DNA of 32,752 bases, from assembly GCA_025454375.1 (NCBI GenBank), contig JALOOO010000025.1, forward strand, positions 1-32,752, read 5' to 3'. Shown in pieces: positions 7,977-17,767 of this stretch (position 1 is the first letter of the stretch; each line of letters begins with the position of its first letter). A program made the translations under genes and the position numbers. Origin of the DNA: Leptolyngbya sp. Prado105 (lineage in GTDB: Bacteria > Cyanobacteriota > Cyanobacteriia > Leptolyngbyales > Leptolyngbyaceae). The notes beneath the pieces were generated by a model that saw only the letters and a list, made by a program, of their open reading frames with translations, had not been told where the DNA came from and made no database searches.

Positions 7977-8966
7977 ATGAGTTGGAATCGTCGCCACGTT
8001 TTATCGCTTGCTGATTTTTCGCCCCTCGAATATGACACTGTTTTGCAGACGGCAAGTAGTTTTCGAGAAGTGTTGACTCGTCGCACAAAGAAGGTTCCGA
8101 CACTTCAGGGTCAAGTGGTCGCAAATCTATTTTTTGAACCTTCGACTCGCACCCGCAGCAGTTTTGAACTTGCAGCAAAACGATTGTCAGCCGATACTTT
8201 GAACTTCGCCGCAAGCACTTCTTCGATCACAAAAGGCGAAACTATTCTCGATACCGCAAAAACGTATCTGGCAATGGGAACAGACATGATGGTGATTCGC
8301 CACAAAGAAGCGGGAGTCCCTCAAGCGATCGCGGATGAAATGGATCGCCTCAATGTCAAAGTCGGAGTTCTCAACGCTGGAGACGGACAACACGAACATC
8401 CTTCTCAAGCGTTATTAGATCTGTTCACGATTTGCTCACTGATGGATGTCGAGAAACCACGATCGAGCTTACTTAAGGGTAAAAAAGTCGCGATCGTTGG
8501 AGATATCTTGCACTCACGAGTCGCTCGATCGAATATTTGGAGTTTAACCGCAACAGGAGCCGAAGTCTATTTAGCCGCTCCTCCAACCCTACTCCCAAAA
8601 GAATTTGCCGATTTCGCCAAAGACAGTGACCTCGATCGCAAATTATTTATCCATTGGACTTTAGAGCCTGCCTTAATCGATGCCGATTTTGTCATGGCGT
8701 TGCGATTGCAAAAAGAACGCATGACCAGTCATTTACTGCCCAGTTTGCGCGAGTATCATCAGCAGTTTGGGATTACCCGCGATCGCTTAAAGCTCTGCAA
8801 GCCAGAGGTTAAAGTCCTGCATCCGGGACCTGTGAATCGCGGCGTTGAGATTAGTTCAGATTTGATGGACGATCCGGTGCTGAGTTTGATTTCGCAACAG
8901 GTAACGAGTGGAGTGGCGGTGCGGATGGCCCTGTTGTATCTAATGGGAGGGGGCAAAGTTGGTTAG
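7977..8966 (+). CDS. pyrB: Aspartate carbamoyltransferase catalytic subunit
   Basis: A 329-residue enzyme for the second step of pyrimidine synthesis, carbamoyl phosphate + L-aspartate to N-carbamoyl-L-aspartate. The carbamoyl-phosphate loop [18 protein letters not shown] is complete (about residues 53-70), followed by [13 protein letters not shown], the RHKEAGVPQ region, [36 protein letters not shown] in the aspartate domain and [11 protein letters not shown] near the C terminus. Length and motifs match stand-alone cyanobacterial PyrB; no regulatory pyrI is present. The start ATG lacks a strong ribosome site. The next gene, crtH, follows 37 bases on. Confidence 0.97.
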   Translation: MSWNRRHVLSLADFSPLEYDTVLQTASSFREVLTRRTKKVPTLQGQVVANLFFEPSTRTRSSFELAAKRLSADTLNFAASTSSITKGETILDTAKTYLAMGTDMMVIRHKEAGVPQAIADEMDRLNVKVGVLNAGDGQHEHPSQALLDLFTICSLMDVEKPRSSLLKGKKVAIVGDILHSRVARSNIWSLTATGAEVYLAAPPTLLPKEFADFAKDSDLDRKLFIHWTLEPALIDADFVMALRLQKERMTSHLLPSLREYHQQFGITRDRLKLCKPEVKVLHPGPVNRGVEISSDLMDDPVLSLISQQVTSGVAVRMALLYLMGGGKVG

Positions 8967-9003
8967 ACTAAAAAATGTAAAGTTGAGCGATCGCTAAAAT
9001 TTC

Positions 9004-10506
9004 ATGAGTTCTACTGACTACGACGTAATTGTAATTGGGTCTGGCATTGGCGGATTAGTCACGGCTTCCCAACTCGCTGCAAAGGGAGCAAGTGTTTTAG
9101 TTCTAGAGCGCTACTTGATTCCGGGTGGAAGCGCAGGATATTTCGATCGCGAGGATGGCTACCGCTTTGATGTCGGCGCGTCGATGATCTTTGGATTTGG
9201 TGATAAGGGCACGACAAATTTGCTGACTCGCGCTCTGGCGGGTGTCGGAATGTCGATCGAAACGATTCCCGATCCGGTGCAGGTTCACTATCATTTGCCC
9301 GATGGTCTAGATCTCAAAGTTCATAAGGACTATGAAAAATTCTTACAAGAATTAATTGCTTACTTTCCACACGAGGAGAAGGGAATCCGGCAATTCTATG
9401 ATGAGTGCTGGAAGGTCTTTAACTGCCTGAATGCAATGGAGTTACTATCGCTTGAGGAATTGGGATATTTGACCCGAGTGTTTTTCCAGCATCCGTTCGC
9501 TTGCTTGGGATTAGTAAAATATTTGCCGCAAAATGCTGGAGATGTCGCACGACGCTATATTAAAGACCCGAAATTACTAAAATTTATTGATGCAGAATGC
9601 TATATCTGGTCGGTTGTGCCTGCCGATCGTACTCCGATGATCAATGCAGGGATGGTGTTTAGCGATCGACATTACGGCGGGATTAACTATCCGAAAGGTG
9701 GCGTGGGTCAGATTGCTCAAAAACTGGTCGAAGGGTTAGAAAAAGCGGGCAGTCACATCCAGTACAAAGCACGAGTGACAGAAATTTTGACTGAAAATAA
9801 TCGCGCGGTGGGGGTTAAGTTAGCATCAGGGGAGAAAATTTTCGCAAAACGAATCATATCCAATGCGACCCGATGGGATACTTTCGAGAAGTTACTTCCC
9901 GAATCGCAAAAACCAAATTCCGAAACAAAGTGGCAACAGCGCTATCAACAATCTCCAAGCTTCCTAAGTGTGCATCTGGGAGTGAAGGCGGAGGCATTAC
10001 CTATGGGAACAGAATGCCATCACGTTTTACTCGAAAATTGGAATGATATGGAAGCAGAACAGGGAACAATCTTTGTCTCGATTCCAACTTTGCTCGACCC
10101 AAGCTTAGCACCCGCAGGACATCATATCGTGCATACTTTCACGCCAAGCTGGATGCAGGAATGGGAGAATTTGTCTCCGAGTGATTATGAAGCGAAAAAA
10201 GAGAATGCAGCAAATCGATTGATCGATCGATTAACGAAATTGTTTCCCGATCTCGATCGCGGCTTAGATTTCCAAGAAGTCGGAACACCGAGAACGCATC
10301 GCAGATTTTTAGGGCGAGAGAATGGAACCTATGGACCGATTCCGTCAAAAAAATTGCTCGGATTGCTCGGAATGCCGTTTAATCGAACGGCGATCGCGAA
10401 TCTCTACTGTGTCGGAGATAGTACATTTCCTGGACAAGGCTTGAATGCAGTTGCCTTCTCTGGGTTTGCCTGCGCTCATCGCGTTGCGGTTGATCTGGGT
10501 CTTTAA
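9004..10506 (+). CDS. crtH: Carotenoid (prolycopene) isomerase CrtH/CrtISO
   Basis: A 500-residue flavoprotein. The N-terminal dinucleotide fold [18 protein letters not shown] ends in the acidic residue of VLVLERY, followed by GGSAGYF, the usual start of CrtH and related desaturases. [21 protein letters not shown] and the C-terminal flavin-contact region [17 protein letters not shown] are all present. In cyanobacteria this enzyme converts poly-cis-lycopene to all-trans-lycopene at the thylakoid membrane, upstream of beta-carotene and xanthophylls. Length and motif order separate it from CrtD/CrtI desaturases, although these are its closest alternatives. It overlaps the convergent K+ channel gene by 4 bases. 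Confidence 0.93.
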   Translation: MSSTDYDVIVIGSGIGGLVTASQLAAKGASVLVLERYLIPGGSAGYFDREDGYRFDVGASMIFGFGDKGTTNLLTRALAGVGMSIETIPDPVQVHYHLPDGLDLKVHKDYEKFLQELIAYFPHEEKGIRQFYDECWKVFNCLNAMELLSLEELGYLTRVFFQHPFACLGLVKYLPQNAGDVARRYIKDPKLLKFIDAECYIWSVVPADRTPMINAGMVFSDRHYGGINYPKGGVGQIAQKLVEGLEKAGSHIQYKARVTEILTENNRAVGVKLASGEKIFAKRIISNATRWDTFEKLLPESQKPNSETKWQQRYQQSPSFLSVHLGVKAEALPMGTECHHVLLENWNDMEAEQGTIFVSIPTLLDPSLAPAGHHIVHTFTPSWMQEWENLSPSDYEAKKENAANRLIDRLTKLFPDLDRGLDFQEVGTPRTHRRFLGRENGTYGPIPSKKLLGLLGMPFNRTAIANLYCVGDSTFPGQGLNAVAFSGFACAHRVAVDLGL

Positions 10507-11570
10507 CCTTTCCAAACTCGGGATGAGCCGCGATACCGAATTTTGCGGCGCACTCCCAAGTTTCGCATCACATGCGGCATATCATCTTGATGCCCTAGCA
10601 CAATTACTGCATCGCCTTCATGTAGAAAAGTGGATTGCGAAGGGTGCGTCAGCGTTGTCCCATCCGCCCGTCTCAGTGCCACAATGATCATCGTGCCTCT
10701 GCCTCGGATTTCAATATCTCCGATCGTTGCTCCAATTAACCCCGAAGCTGGATTAATTAACAATTCATCCACTTGAATATCTAGCTGCCCTAGTAACTCA
10801 TTCAATGTCGCCCGCTCATCTCCTTGACTAAAGAAATCGAGCGTTGCCGGATGCGTGATCATATGCGCCATGCGAAATGCACTGATTGAAGCAGGCAGAA
10901 CCACTTGATCGGCTCCTGCTAACCGCAATTTCTTCTCCGTTGAAGGCAGTTCACCCCGAGAAACAATCATCAAGTTTGGATTGAGTTCGCGAGCCGTGAG
11001 CGTAATGAAAACATTCGCCGCATCATCGGGCAAAACCGTCGTTAACGCTTTCGCTCTTTCGATGCCCGCTTGATACAGAACGGTATCATCCGTCGCATTC
11101 CCGGTATAAACCAGGTAGCTTAAGGCTTCGGCTTGCTCAATTCGCTCAGCATTGTTATCAATGATCACAAATGGGACATGAGTATCTGCAAGTTTCTTAG
11201 CCAAAATTTGTCCCATGCGTCCGAAGCCACAAATGATCACATGGTCTTTCAGGGTTTCGATCGTGCGCGTCATACGTCGTTTTCCTAGAAGCTGATTGAT
11301 TTCGCCTTCTGTGATCATCTGCACAAACCCTCCCACTGCATAGACAGCCGAGGATGTCCCACTGATAATTACCAAGATTGTAAAGACTTTCAGGGCGGGT
11401 GTATTAATCGGTTGCACTTCCCCGAAACCCACACCAAACACTGTGATCACAACCATGTAGATTGCATCTAAAGGCGACCAACCTGCATAGATATAGCCAG
11501 CCGTTGCACCGAGAACGGTAATCAGAAAAAAGACGACTCCAGTGAGAATTCGCCTAAGGGGGGATTGCAT
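10503..11570 (-). CDS. Two-TM potassium channel with RCK/TrkA-N and TrkA-C domains
   Basis: A 355-residue protein with one membrane helix at about 8-30, a pore loop with [14 protein letters not shown] (41-54), a second helix at about 61-85, an RCK/TrkA-N Rossmann domain (about 108-225; [17 protein letters not shown]) and a TrkA-C domain (about 260-340). This is the MthK layout, a ligand-gated K+ channel of the plasma membrane. The selectivity filter reads GVGFGE in place of the common TVGYGD; phenylalanine and glutamate variants occur in some channels, so K+ conduction is still likely but selectivity may differ. The gene lies just downstream of the PilJ-like gene on the same strand with 66 bases between. 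Confidence 0.9.
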   Translation of the reverse strand: MQSPLRRILTGVVFFLITVLGATAGYIYAGWSPLDAIYMVVITVFGVGFGEVQPINTPALKVFTILVIISGTSSAVYAVGGFVQMITEGEINQLLGKRRMTRTIETLKDHVIICGFGRMGQILAKKLADTHVPFVIIDNNAERIEQAEALSYLVYTGNATDDTVLYQAGIERAKALTTVLPDDAANVFITLTARELNPNLMIVSRGELPSTEKKLRLAGADQVVLPASISAFRMAHMITHPATLDFFSQGDERATLNELLGQLDIQVDELLINPASGLIGATIGDIEIRGRGTMIIVALRRADGTTLTHPSQSTFLHEGDAVIVLGHQDDMPHVMRNLGVRRKIRYRGSSRVWKG

Positions 11571-11636
11571 AGTGACGATTCAACAAGATGGATCTTTATC
11601 CTCGCAGATAGAGTGGGTGTTGAAATGTTCTAATCG

Positions 11637-14513
11637 CTACCCGGCTCGATCTCCCGCTTGAATTTTAAACATTCCGACTGAAGATTGCAGTTCTTCTGCA
11701 ACGTCCACAGTCTGTCGTAATGCGTCTGAGACGCGCAAGGATGAGTCTGATGTGCGAGTTGATACTTCAGCGACTTCTTTGATCAAATTTGTCACCGATC
11801 GAGAAGTATCTGCCTGAGATGCCATGGTTTCTGAAATTGATTTGACCAATTGATCCATTTGCTGAGAAACTTGCACGACATGCAGCAGGCTCTGTTTTGC
11901 ATTGCGGGCAGAATGAGCGCTTTCAACCGCCTGGGTCGCACCCTGCGTCATTGTCTCAACGACTTCACCCGTTTGGTGCTGAATCGTCTCGATAATCATG
12001 GTAATTTCGCGCGTTGCATTAGCCGATCGAGAAGCGAGTTCTGCAATCTCATTTGCCACAATGCTGAAGCCGCGACCATGCTCTCCTGCACGAGTCGCTT
12101 CAATGCTGGCATTGATTGCAAGTAAATCGGTTTGAGTCGCTAAATCATTGATCAGCGAGACAACTCGCCCAATCTGCTGAGACGATTCACCTAACTGTTT
12201 GACTTTGCGAGTCGCATCTTCAACTGTCGCTCTGAGACTGTAAATACTGGTCACGGTTGAATCCATAACGGTTTCGCCTGATTCAGCCGCATGGGTTGCC
12301 GTTTCAGCCGCGATCGCAGCTTTTTGGGCGCGTTCTGCAACGGCTTGCATCGCGGATGTCATTTGCTCTACCGAATTTAAGGTTCGAGTCGTTTCTTGGG
12401 CTTGTTTTCGAGCTTGCTCGGCGAGATTTTCGACTTCGCCTTCGTTGTTGCTCAAAAGCTCGTTGACTTGAGCAGAGGACTGTTTGACCTTGACGACAAT
12501 ATCGCGGAGATTTTCAACGATCGCATTAAAGAAATCCGCGACTGTTCCTAAGTCTCCGGAAGTAACATTGGCACGAACCGTTAAATCTCCTGCGGAGACA
12601 TTCTGCACTTCGCTTAAGAGTTGAACGATTTGCTGCTGTAAGGAGTCTTTGCGGGTTTCGGCAGCTTGCAGTGCAAACTGACGCTCTTGCAGAAGGCTGG
12701 ACTGATCGAGGGCATAGCCAATCTGGGTGACCAGTTGAGATAAGAAATTAATTTCAGACTGCTTCCAGTCTCTGGGCGAGTTGCACATTTGAGCGCAAAC
12801 TAAACCTGTGATCTGCTCATTCTGCTTGAGCGGGAGAACGATTTCAGCTTTTGTTTTCAGGGCTGTGGCTTGTTGCTTGTACGTCTCATTGGATTCTGTT
12901 TCTGCATTGTGAATCACCCAAGCCGATTGGGATTTGTATTGCTCAAGCTGTTCGAGTCCCAATGGATTGTCAATGGATTTGCCCGTTACACTGAAGTCGT
13001 CGTTGCCGATCGATTCTGTTGTGATTTGTGCGCTTAAACCTGGTTGCAAGTTGTAAATAACTACGCGATCGAGTTTGAGAAAGTTCCGGAGTTCGTCGAT
13101 TGCGGTTTGTAAAATCTGCGTCGAATGGATCGATCGCCGCATTCGGACTGTGATTTCGCTTAAGGCTCTCGCTTCTTTGGTTTGCTGCTCTTGTCGGGAA
13201 ACTTCCCCGGCTAAAGCGACTTCTGACGATCGAATACTTTCTGCCATGCGATTAAATGCGATCGCCAATTTTCCAACTTCATCGTTGGCATAAATGTCCG
13301 CTCGGACTGTTCGATCGCCATTGGCAAAGGCTTCGGTCGTCTGTTGCAGATCTTGAATCGGTTTGATCACCATCCGCCGAAATAGTCCTGTCCAAGCCGC
13401 GATCGCCGCGAGTGCAAGCGCAAGCACGATGCCTTCTTGCTGCAAGCTATTCCAGAGCAATTGATTCAAAGCAATCTCAGGTGTGCCCCGAATAATGATC
13501 GCGCTCGGTTGGTCATCTCGGACGGGGACGGCTCGTTCTGGCGTTTCAACAATTCGGTTCGGCAGCGCTTTGGCGGCAACCGTATGGATTTGCCCACCAA
13601 TCTCAAGCCGTTGCGTCACCGTCTCTCCATTGGCTGCGATCGCGGATTGAAGAACCGCAGAATCAGGGAGTGTGATATCAATCTGCGATTGCAGCGTTTC
13701 GCCTTTACTCAGCGAAGTGGCTAAGCTAAATTTGCCATTTTCACGCCGGAGGTAAATTGCACTATAGCCGCCGCCAAATGCGTTGAGGGTGCTTTCAACG
13801 ATCGGTAATTTGCGATGGGCAATGTCTCCAAAGATCAGAACGCCCAGAATGTTGTCTGACTTCTCAGGGTCGCGGACGGGAGTAATCACATAGCGAATCA
13901 GCGCATCTTGCGGTTTGAAGCCGTCAGGCAGGGGTGGAGCTTCTTTGCTCAGTTCTTCACTTTTGACAATTTCGTTCGCTTTGATCTGGTTACCATCTTT
14001 GAGAACTTGCTGAATCAGGGCAACGAGTCTGGGGGAATTGATCGTCTCTTTCGATCGCGGATTGTTCGCATTCGCAATAATCCGTAAATCTTTGCCTACG
14101 AGGGTCGCGTATTCCATACGACGCGCTTTGACTTCATTCTGCAAAATCTTCTGCAATTCGGGGGATGGGGCTTGATTGGTTTGGTGATTTTTTGCCGCAG
14201 TAATGACAGCCGGGTTGTCAGATTGTCCCCGCGAACCGAAGCCCATTTGATTAATTTTGATGTTGTAATTTGTCTCGGTGACGGCGAGTTCGGATTTAGC
14301 TTGAGCAAGCAGTTGAGTTCTCAGGCTATTGGTTAAGACGATCGTGGAACCGATGCCAAATCCTAGAATCGGAATTAATTCACACAGCGTTAGCGCGAGA
14401 AGCTGTTTGCGCCCGATCGATAAGTTGTAAAACCAATTGACCAAAGCAGGGCGGGGTTTTGCAGATTGAGAAGTCGAGCGGTTGTCTAACATAGGTGCAA
14501 ATATGGCAGCCAT
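11637..14513 (-). CDS. PilJ-like methyl-accepting chemotaxis protein (GAF + HAMP + MCP signal)
   Basis: A 958-residue receptor: cytoplasmic lead (1-35), first membrane helix (about 36-62), a large periplasmic sensor region (about 63-355), second helix (about 360-378), HAMP (about 380-432), a GAF domain (about 455-605), a second HAMP-like unit (about 632-680) and an MCP signalling domain (about 700-950). The signalling hairpin tip is recognisable at QTDLLAINASIEATRAGEHGRG-type sequence (DLLAINASIEATRAGEHGRG, 796-815). Homologues in cyanobacteria are PilJ/HmpD/PtxD-type receptors controlling type IV pilus motility through a CheA/CheW pathway; none of those partners is in this window. An in-frame ATG at 14492 is an alternative start. 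The ligand is unknown; the GAF domain could bind a bilin or small molecule, but I see no diagnostic bilin cysteine motif. Confidence 0.88.
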   Translation of the reverse strand: MAAIFAPMLDNRSTSQSAKPRPALVNWFYNLSIGRKQLLALTLCELIPILGFGIGSTIVLTNSLRTQLLAQAKSELAVTETNYNIKINQMGFGSRGQSDNPAVITAAKNHQTNQAPSPELQKILQNEVKARRMEYATLVGKDLRIIANANNPRSKETINSPRLVALIQQVLKDGNQIKANEIVKSEELSKEAPPLPDGFKPQDALIRYVITPVRDPEKSDNILGVLIFGDIAHRKLPIVESTLNAFGGGYSAIYLRRENGKFSLATSLSKGETLQSQIDITLPDSAVLQSAIAANGETVTQRLEIGGQIHTVAAKALPNRIVETPERAVPVRDDQPSAIIIRGTPEIALNQLLWNSLQQEGIVLALALAAIAAWTGLFRRMVIKPIQDLQQTTEAFANGDRTVRADIYANDEVGKLAIAFNRMAESIRSSEVALAGEVSRQEQQTKEARALSEITVRMRRSIHSTQILQTAIDELRNFLKLDRVVIYNLQPGLSAQITTESIGNDDFSVTGKSIDNPLGLEQLEQYKSQSAWVIHNAETESNETYKQQATALKTKAEIVLPLKQNEQITGLVCAQMCNSPRDWKQSEINFLSQLVTQIGYALDQSSLLQERQFALQAAETRKDSLQQQIVQLLSEVQNVSAGDLTVRANVTSGDLGTVADFFNAIVENLRDIVVKVKQSSAQVNELLSNNEGEVENLAEQARKQAQETTRTLNSVEQMTSAMQAVAERAQKAAIAAETATHAAESGETVMDSTVTSIYSLRATVEDATRKVKQLGESSQQIGRVVSLINDLATQTDLLAINASIEATRAGEHGRGFSIVANEIAELASRSANATREITMIIETIQHQTGEVVETMTQGATQAVESAHSARNAKQSLLHVVQVSQQMDQLVKSISETMASQADTSRSVTNLIKEVAEVSTRTSDSSLRVSDALRQTVDVAEELQSSVGMFKIQAGDRAG

Positions 14514-14647
14514 TGAATATTAAAAGGGATTTGGGTACGTTTGATGTGTTTTATTTGACCGAGATTCAAGCCTGTAAAATTTCTAAGTTGATCAGGAGTA
14601 TTTCAAGTTGATGCTGTAGCATTCAATATTGTGTTATCTAACTTCTT

Positions 14648-15217
14648 ATGAAACGTTATCTAATTTCTCTGACCGCAGTATTCGCTTTAGCATGTAATTT
14701 AAATTCTTCCGCATCGGCAATTCCTGGGGATTCGGTACAGACGGTAAAGAATTGGGCAAAGCAACACTCACTGTTATCGCCATTGAATCGAGGAATTGCC
14801 GAGTTAAGTGGGTTGCCATTTTACACAAGTCAAGCAAAGCTACCTAATGGTACAGTTGTCTTTTCAATGAGTCCGGATCGTCAAGATAAGATTTCGCAAA
14901 GAGAGACGATCGCATTTGCAACCGCTCAAGCTTTTCCGGGCTTTACACGGCAAAATTTAGACGTAATTCGACAGATCTTTAATCGTAGAATTGTGAGTGA
15001 TTTTCGTGCGTCTCGCTATGTTGCAAAAGTTGATTACGCTTTTGTTGAGAATCGATATTTTCGCGGAAGTCAGTTTGCTTATCAGACGGCAACCTTTAAG
15101 CAAGCACAGAACGGACAGAAGTTTTATCATTTCACTGTGATTCCATTGAAAGATTTGGAGGCAATCATTCAAGGCGATCGTCAATGCCGCAGTCGGAGCG
15201 CGAATGGTTGTGAATAA
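14648..15217 (+). CDS. Secreted protein of unknown function
   Basis: A 189-residue protein with a signal peptide: MKRYLISLTAVFALA followed by a possible cleavage after SSASA near residue 24. The mature part has no domain I recognise; it contains a GLPFYTSQAKLPNGTVVFSM-like strand region, a helix starting SQRETIAFATAQAFPGF, and a basic, cysteine-containing tail (CRSRSANGCE). The two tail cysteines could form a disulfide. It ends 3 bases before xdhC, so the two are very probably co-transcribed. It is divergent from the PilJ-like gene across 134 bases. Confidence 0.75.
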   Translation: MKRYLISLTAVFALACNLNSSASAIPGDSVQTVKNWAKQHSLLSPLNRGIAELSGLPFYTSQAKLPNGTVVFSMSPDRQDKISQRETIAFATAQAFPGFTRQNLDVIRQIFNRRIVSDFRASRYVAKVDYAFVENRYFRGSQFAYQTATFKQAQNGQKFYHFTVIPLKDLEAIIQGDRQCRSRSANGCE

Positions 15218-15220
15218 GTC

Positions 15221-16150
15221 ATGTTCGATCGACAATTTGCTAAAGTTCTAGAGACAATGCCTGCGGTTTTAGCGACCGTGATTCAAACTCAAGGCTCTGT
15301 GCCTCGCGAAGTGGGAGCAAAGATGCTCATCTGTGCAGATGGGCAGGTTTTGGGGACAATCGGCGGCGGTGCGGGTGAAGCGAAAGTCATTCAGCACGCT
15401 CGATCGATTCTCGAAACCGGACAAAAGCGATGGGTCGAAATCGATCTCACGGGCGCACCTCAGCGAGAGACTCAGGGCGTTTGTGGCGGAGTGATGCGCG
15501 TGTGGCTAGAACGGTGGCAAGGCGATCGAGCAATTTCTCTGGTTCGGCAAATTGTAACCCTGCTCGAATCAGGGCAATCTGTGACGATCATCACGCCTTT
15601 TGATCAGCGATCGCCCTATTTGTCTGAGGATTGTCCGGCTCAAGCCTTTCTCGAAACGCTTCAACCTGCGCCAACGTTACTAATTGTCGGGGCAGGTCAT
15701 TGTGGAATTCAGTTGGCAAGGGTTGCAGATTTGATCGGATTTCAGGTGATTGTGCAAGACGATCGACCCGAGTGGGCAAATCCTGAGTTGTACCCAACTG
15801 CCAAAGTGGCAAATTGCTCGATCGATCGCATTGTTTCTGACCTTGCGAATCATACAGAACTCTATGCAGCCCTAGTAACACGCGGTTACCAATTCGATCT
15901 GGCTGCGTTAGCAGCATTATTAAATCGCGCCTTGCCCTGCCGATATTTAGGGATGATCGGGAGTAAGAAACGGGTCAGAAAGGTTTATCAAGCCTTAGAG
16001 GGAATTTCGCCGGAAAAATTGCGATCGATCTACGCTCCGATTGGGTTAGATATCGGAGCTTTAACCCCTGAAGAAATCGCGGTGAGCATCGGTGCAGAGT
16101 TGATCTTAGTTAGGCGAGGCGGAACAGGTCGATCGCTTTCTGAGCGGTGA
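15221..16150 (+). CDS. XdhC/CoxI-family molybdenum hydroxylase maturation protein
   Basis: A 309-residue protein with both XdhC parts: an N-terminal XdhC/CoxI domain (about 10-90; TQGSVPREVGAKMLI, GTIGGGAGEAKV, then the cysteine-bearing QGVCGGVMRVW) and a C-terminal Rossmann domain (about 145-270; LLIVGAGHCGIQLARVAD, VTRGYQFD, YLGMIGSKKR). XdhC proteins bind and sulfurate the molybdenum cofactor before insertion into xanthine dehydrogenase-type enzymes. No hydroxylase gene is in the window, so its client must lie elsewhere. The final IGAELILVRRGG stretch is also typical. The ATG is 3 bases after the upstream stop. Confidence 0.92.
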   Translation: MFDRQFAKVLETMPAVLATVIQTQGSVPREVGAKMLICADGQVLGTIGGGAGEAKVIQHARSILETGQKRWVEIDLTGAPQRETQGVCGGVMRVWLERWQGDRAISLVRQIVTLLESGQSVTIITPFDQRSPYLSEDCPAQAFLETLQPAPTLLIVGAGHCGIQLARVADLIGFQVIVQDDRPEWANPELYPTAKVANCSIDRIVSDLANHTELYAALVTRGYQFDLAALAALLNRALPCRYLGMIGSKKRVRKVYQALEGISPEKLRSIYAPIGLDIGALTPEEIAVSIGAELILVRRGGTGRSLSER

Positions 16151-16243
16151 GAATAGACTGAGTGGTTATTAGCAGCAGTGTGAGTTGATTTTCACGCTTG
16201 AGCTTCGCTATCTTTGTCTACAACGTTTGTCCGGTGTAGAGAA

Positions 16244-16630
16244 ATGGCGATCGATTTAATTGTCTTTAGCGTCACGATTGATCCGAGTGCAATTGCAGGC
16301 GCTTGTCTTTGGGCATTGGCGCTATATTTGGGATTTTCGCCCGTTGGGGATTGGGTGATCGAACAGTTGCATCGCTGGTTTAACTATGCAGAACGATCGC
16401 TGTATTCGTCGATCGAGGAATTCGAGCGAACTAGAACTGCACGAGAAGCTCAAAATGCTTTTTATGCGGCAATTCTCAGCATTTTTCCATTTTTGGGCAT
16501 GGGGGCACTGTGCAACTTTGGAGTCGAAGTTGGCTTAGGAAAAAGCTGGGCGATTAGTGCCGGGATTCTAGCTTGTATGGGCTGCGGCGTTTATGAATTA
16601 GGTCGCCGGACTGGACAAAACTCAGACTAG
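16244..16630 (+). CDS. Small membrane protein of unknown function
   Basis: A 128-residue protein starting MAIDLIVFSVT. The ATG at 16244 is preferred over an in-frame TTG 30 bases earlier because a TAGAGAA ribosome-like site precedes it. Three hydrophobic segments (about 14-32, 76-92 and 98-116) surround an amphipathic middle region with GDWVIEQLHRWFNYAERS and a charged EEFERTRTAREAQN helix. I do not recognise a domain; it resembles short conserved hypothetical proteins of cyanobacteria. It overlaps the convergent oxidoreductase gene by 9 bases. Confidence 0.7.
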   Translation: MAIDLIVFSVTIDPSAIAGACLWALALYLGFSPVGDWVIEQLHRWFNYAERSLYSSIEEFERTRTAREAQNAFYAAILSIFPFLGMGALCNFGVEVGLGKSWAISAGILACMGCGVYELGRRTGQNSD

Positions 16631-17719
16631 TTCTTGATGAATCTCAATGCCCCGACGTTGCATCGCTCGATCGAATAATTCAGTAGACAAAGCTTGCTCG
16701 ATCGCCCAAACTCCCGGTTTTTTTAACTCACCCGATAAGAGCATTTCGGCAACCGTTCCTGTCCCAATTCCTGCCGAAACAGCAGTGTCAGCATGAGTCA
16801 GCGTTGAAATACACCGGGTCGGCTGACCGTTTTTTTCTCCCGTTACTTCCGATCGGATCGCCACTCCAATGCCACTCACTCGATCGCTCACATCTGTCAT
16901 AAAGTGACTGACATAAGACAAAAATTCGATCACCGCTTTGGTTTGTAATAACTTCGGATGCCACCAATGTGCCACACTCCACGTCAGATAGTTGTAAAAC
17001 TGCGGAACAGTCGCGAATTTTGTGACCACCGTTTTGACCGGGAATGTATCAGGTAATGTAAAAGCTTCAGGCATGTCAAACCAGTAAACGCCGACTTTGC
17101 CGTATTTGGGAAATTCGATCACTTCGCGATCGCTATACGGCTTCACAATTTTCCAATCCCCATCGATCCAAGCTTCAAACGGACGTTGTAACCCGAGAAA
17201 CGTGGTTCGCATCACTGTGACACCTGCTCCACCTGAGCCTGCAACCACATAACTTAAATGAATTTTCTCCGCATGATCTAACTGTTCTACATCACGTCGC
17301 ACCATACTATTAGAAATGCCAGGAAAGATCCCTGTATTAATCACAGCCGTCACCTCTACCGATTCAGCACTGGCACGATATGCTAATGCTTTGCGAGTAA
17401 AGGAAGGATGATCACTAACATCGATATAGTTAACACTTTCGTCAATGCAAATTTGTAGCACACTCGCATCGCGATAGTGAAAGGGCCCTGCACAGTGAAT
17501 CACTAAATCAGACTGAGCGATCGCAGATCGTAGATCAGATGCAGCCAAATCAAGCTGTTTAAATGTTGCTCGATCGCCCAATTTCTGAGCAACTGCTTGA
17601 CCTGAAACTAGATTACGTCCAGCGATCGTGATTTTGGCTGAGGTATGCGCGATTAAATCTTCGGCAACTTTGCTCCCGATGCGCCCACTGCCACCGAGGA
17701 TGAGAACTTGCTGAGTCAT
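16622..17719 (-). CDS. Saccharopine dehydrogenase-like NAD(P)-binding oxidoreductase
   Basis: A 365-residue protein from the ATG at 17719 (MTQQVLILGGSGRIG); an upstream in-frame ATG at 17740 adds seven residues with no family match. The N-terminal Rossmann motif GGSGRIGSKVAEDL, the VIHCAGPFHY segment after the second half of the fold, and the DVSDHPSF loop match the saccharopine dehydrogenase NADP-binding family (Sacchrp_dh_NADP). True lysine-pathway saccharopine dehydrogenases have partner domains not seen here, so this is a related reductase of unknown substrate. A VINTGIFPGISNSMV stretch is typical of this subgroup in cyanobacteria and plants. Confidence 0.85.
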   Translation of the reverse strand: MTQQVLILGGSGRIGSKVAEDLIAHTSAKITIAGRNLVSGQAVAQKLGDRATFKQLDLAASDLRSAIAQSDLVIHCAGPFHYRDASVLQICIDESVNYIDVSDHPSFTRKALAYRASAESVEVTAVINTGIFPGISNSMVRRDVEQLDHAEKIHLSYVVAGSGGAGVTVMRTTFLGLQRPFEAWIDGDWKIVKPYSDREVIEFPKYGKVGVYWFDMPEAFTLPDTFPVKTVVTKFATVPQFYNYLTWSVAHWWHPKLLQTKAVIEFLSYVSHFMTDVSDRVSGIGVAIRSEVTGEKNGQPTRCISTLTHADTAVSAGIGTGTVAEMLLSGELKKPGVWAIEQALSTELFDRAMQRRGIEIHQELV

Positions 17720-17767
17720 GAGCTTTCGTAACATCTCCACTTTAGATTGTATGAGAGATGGCGAGTG

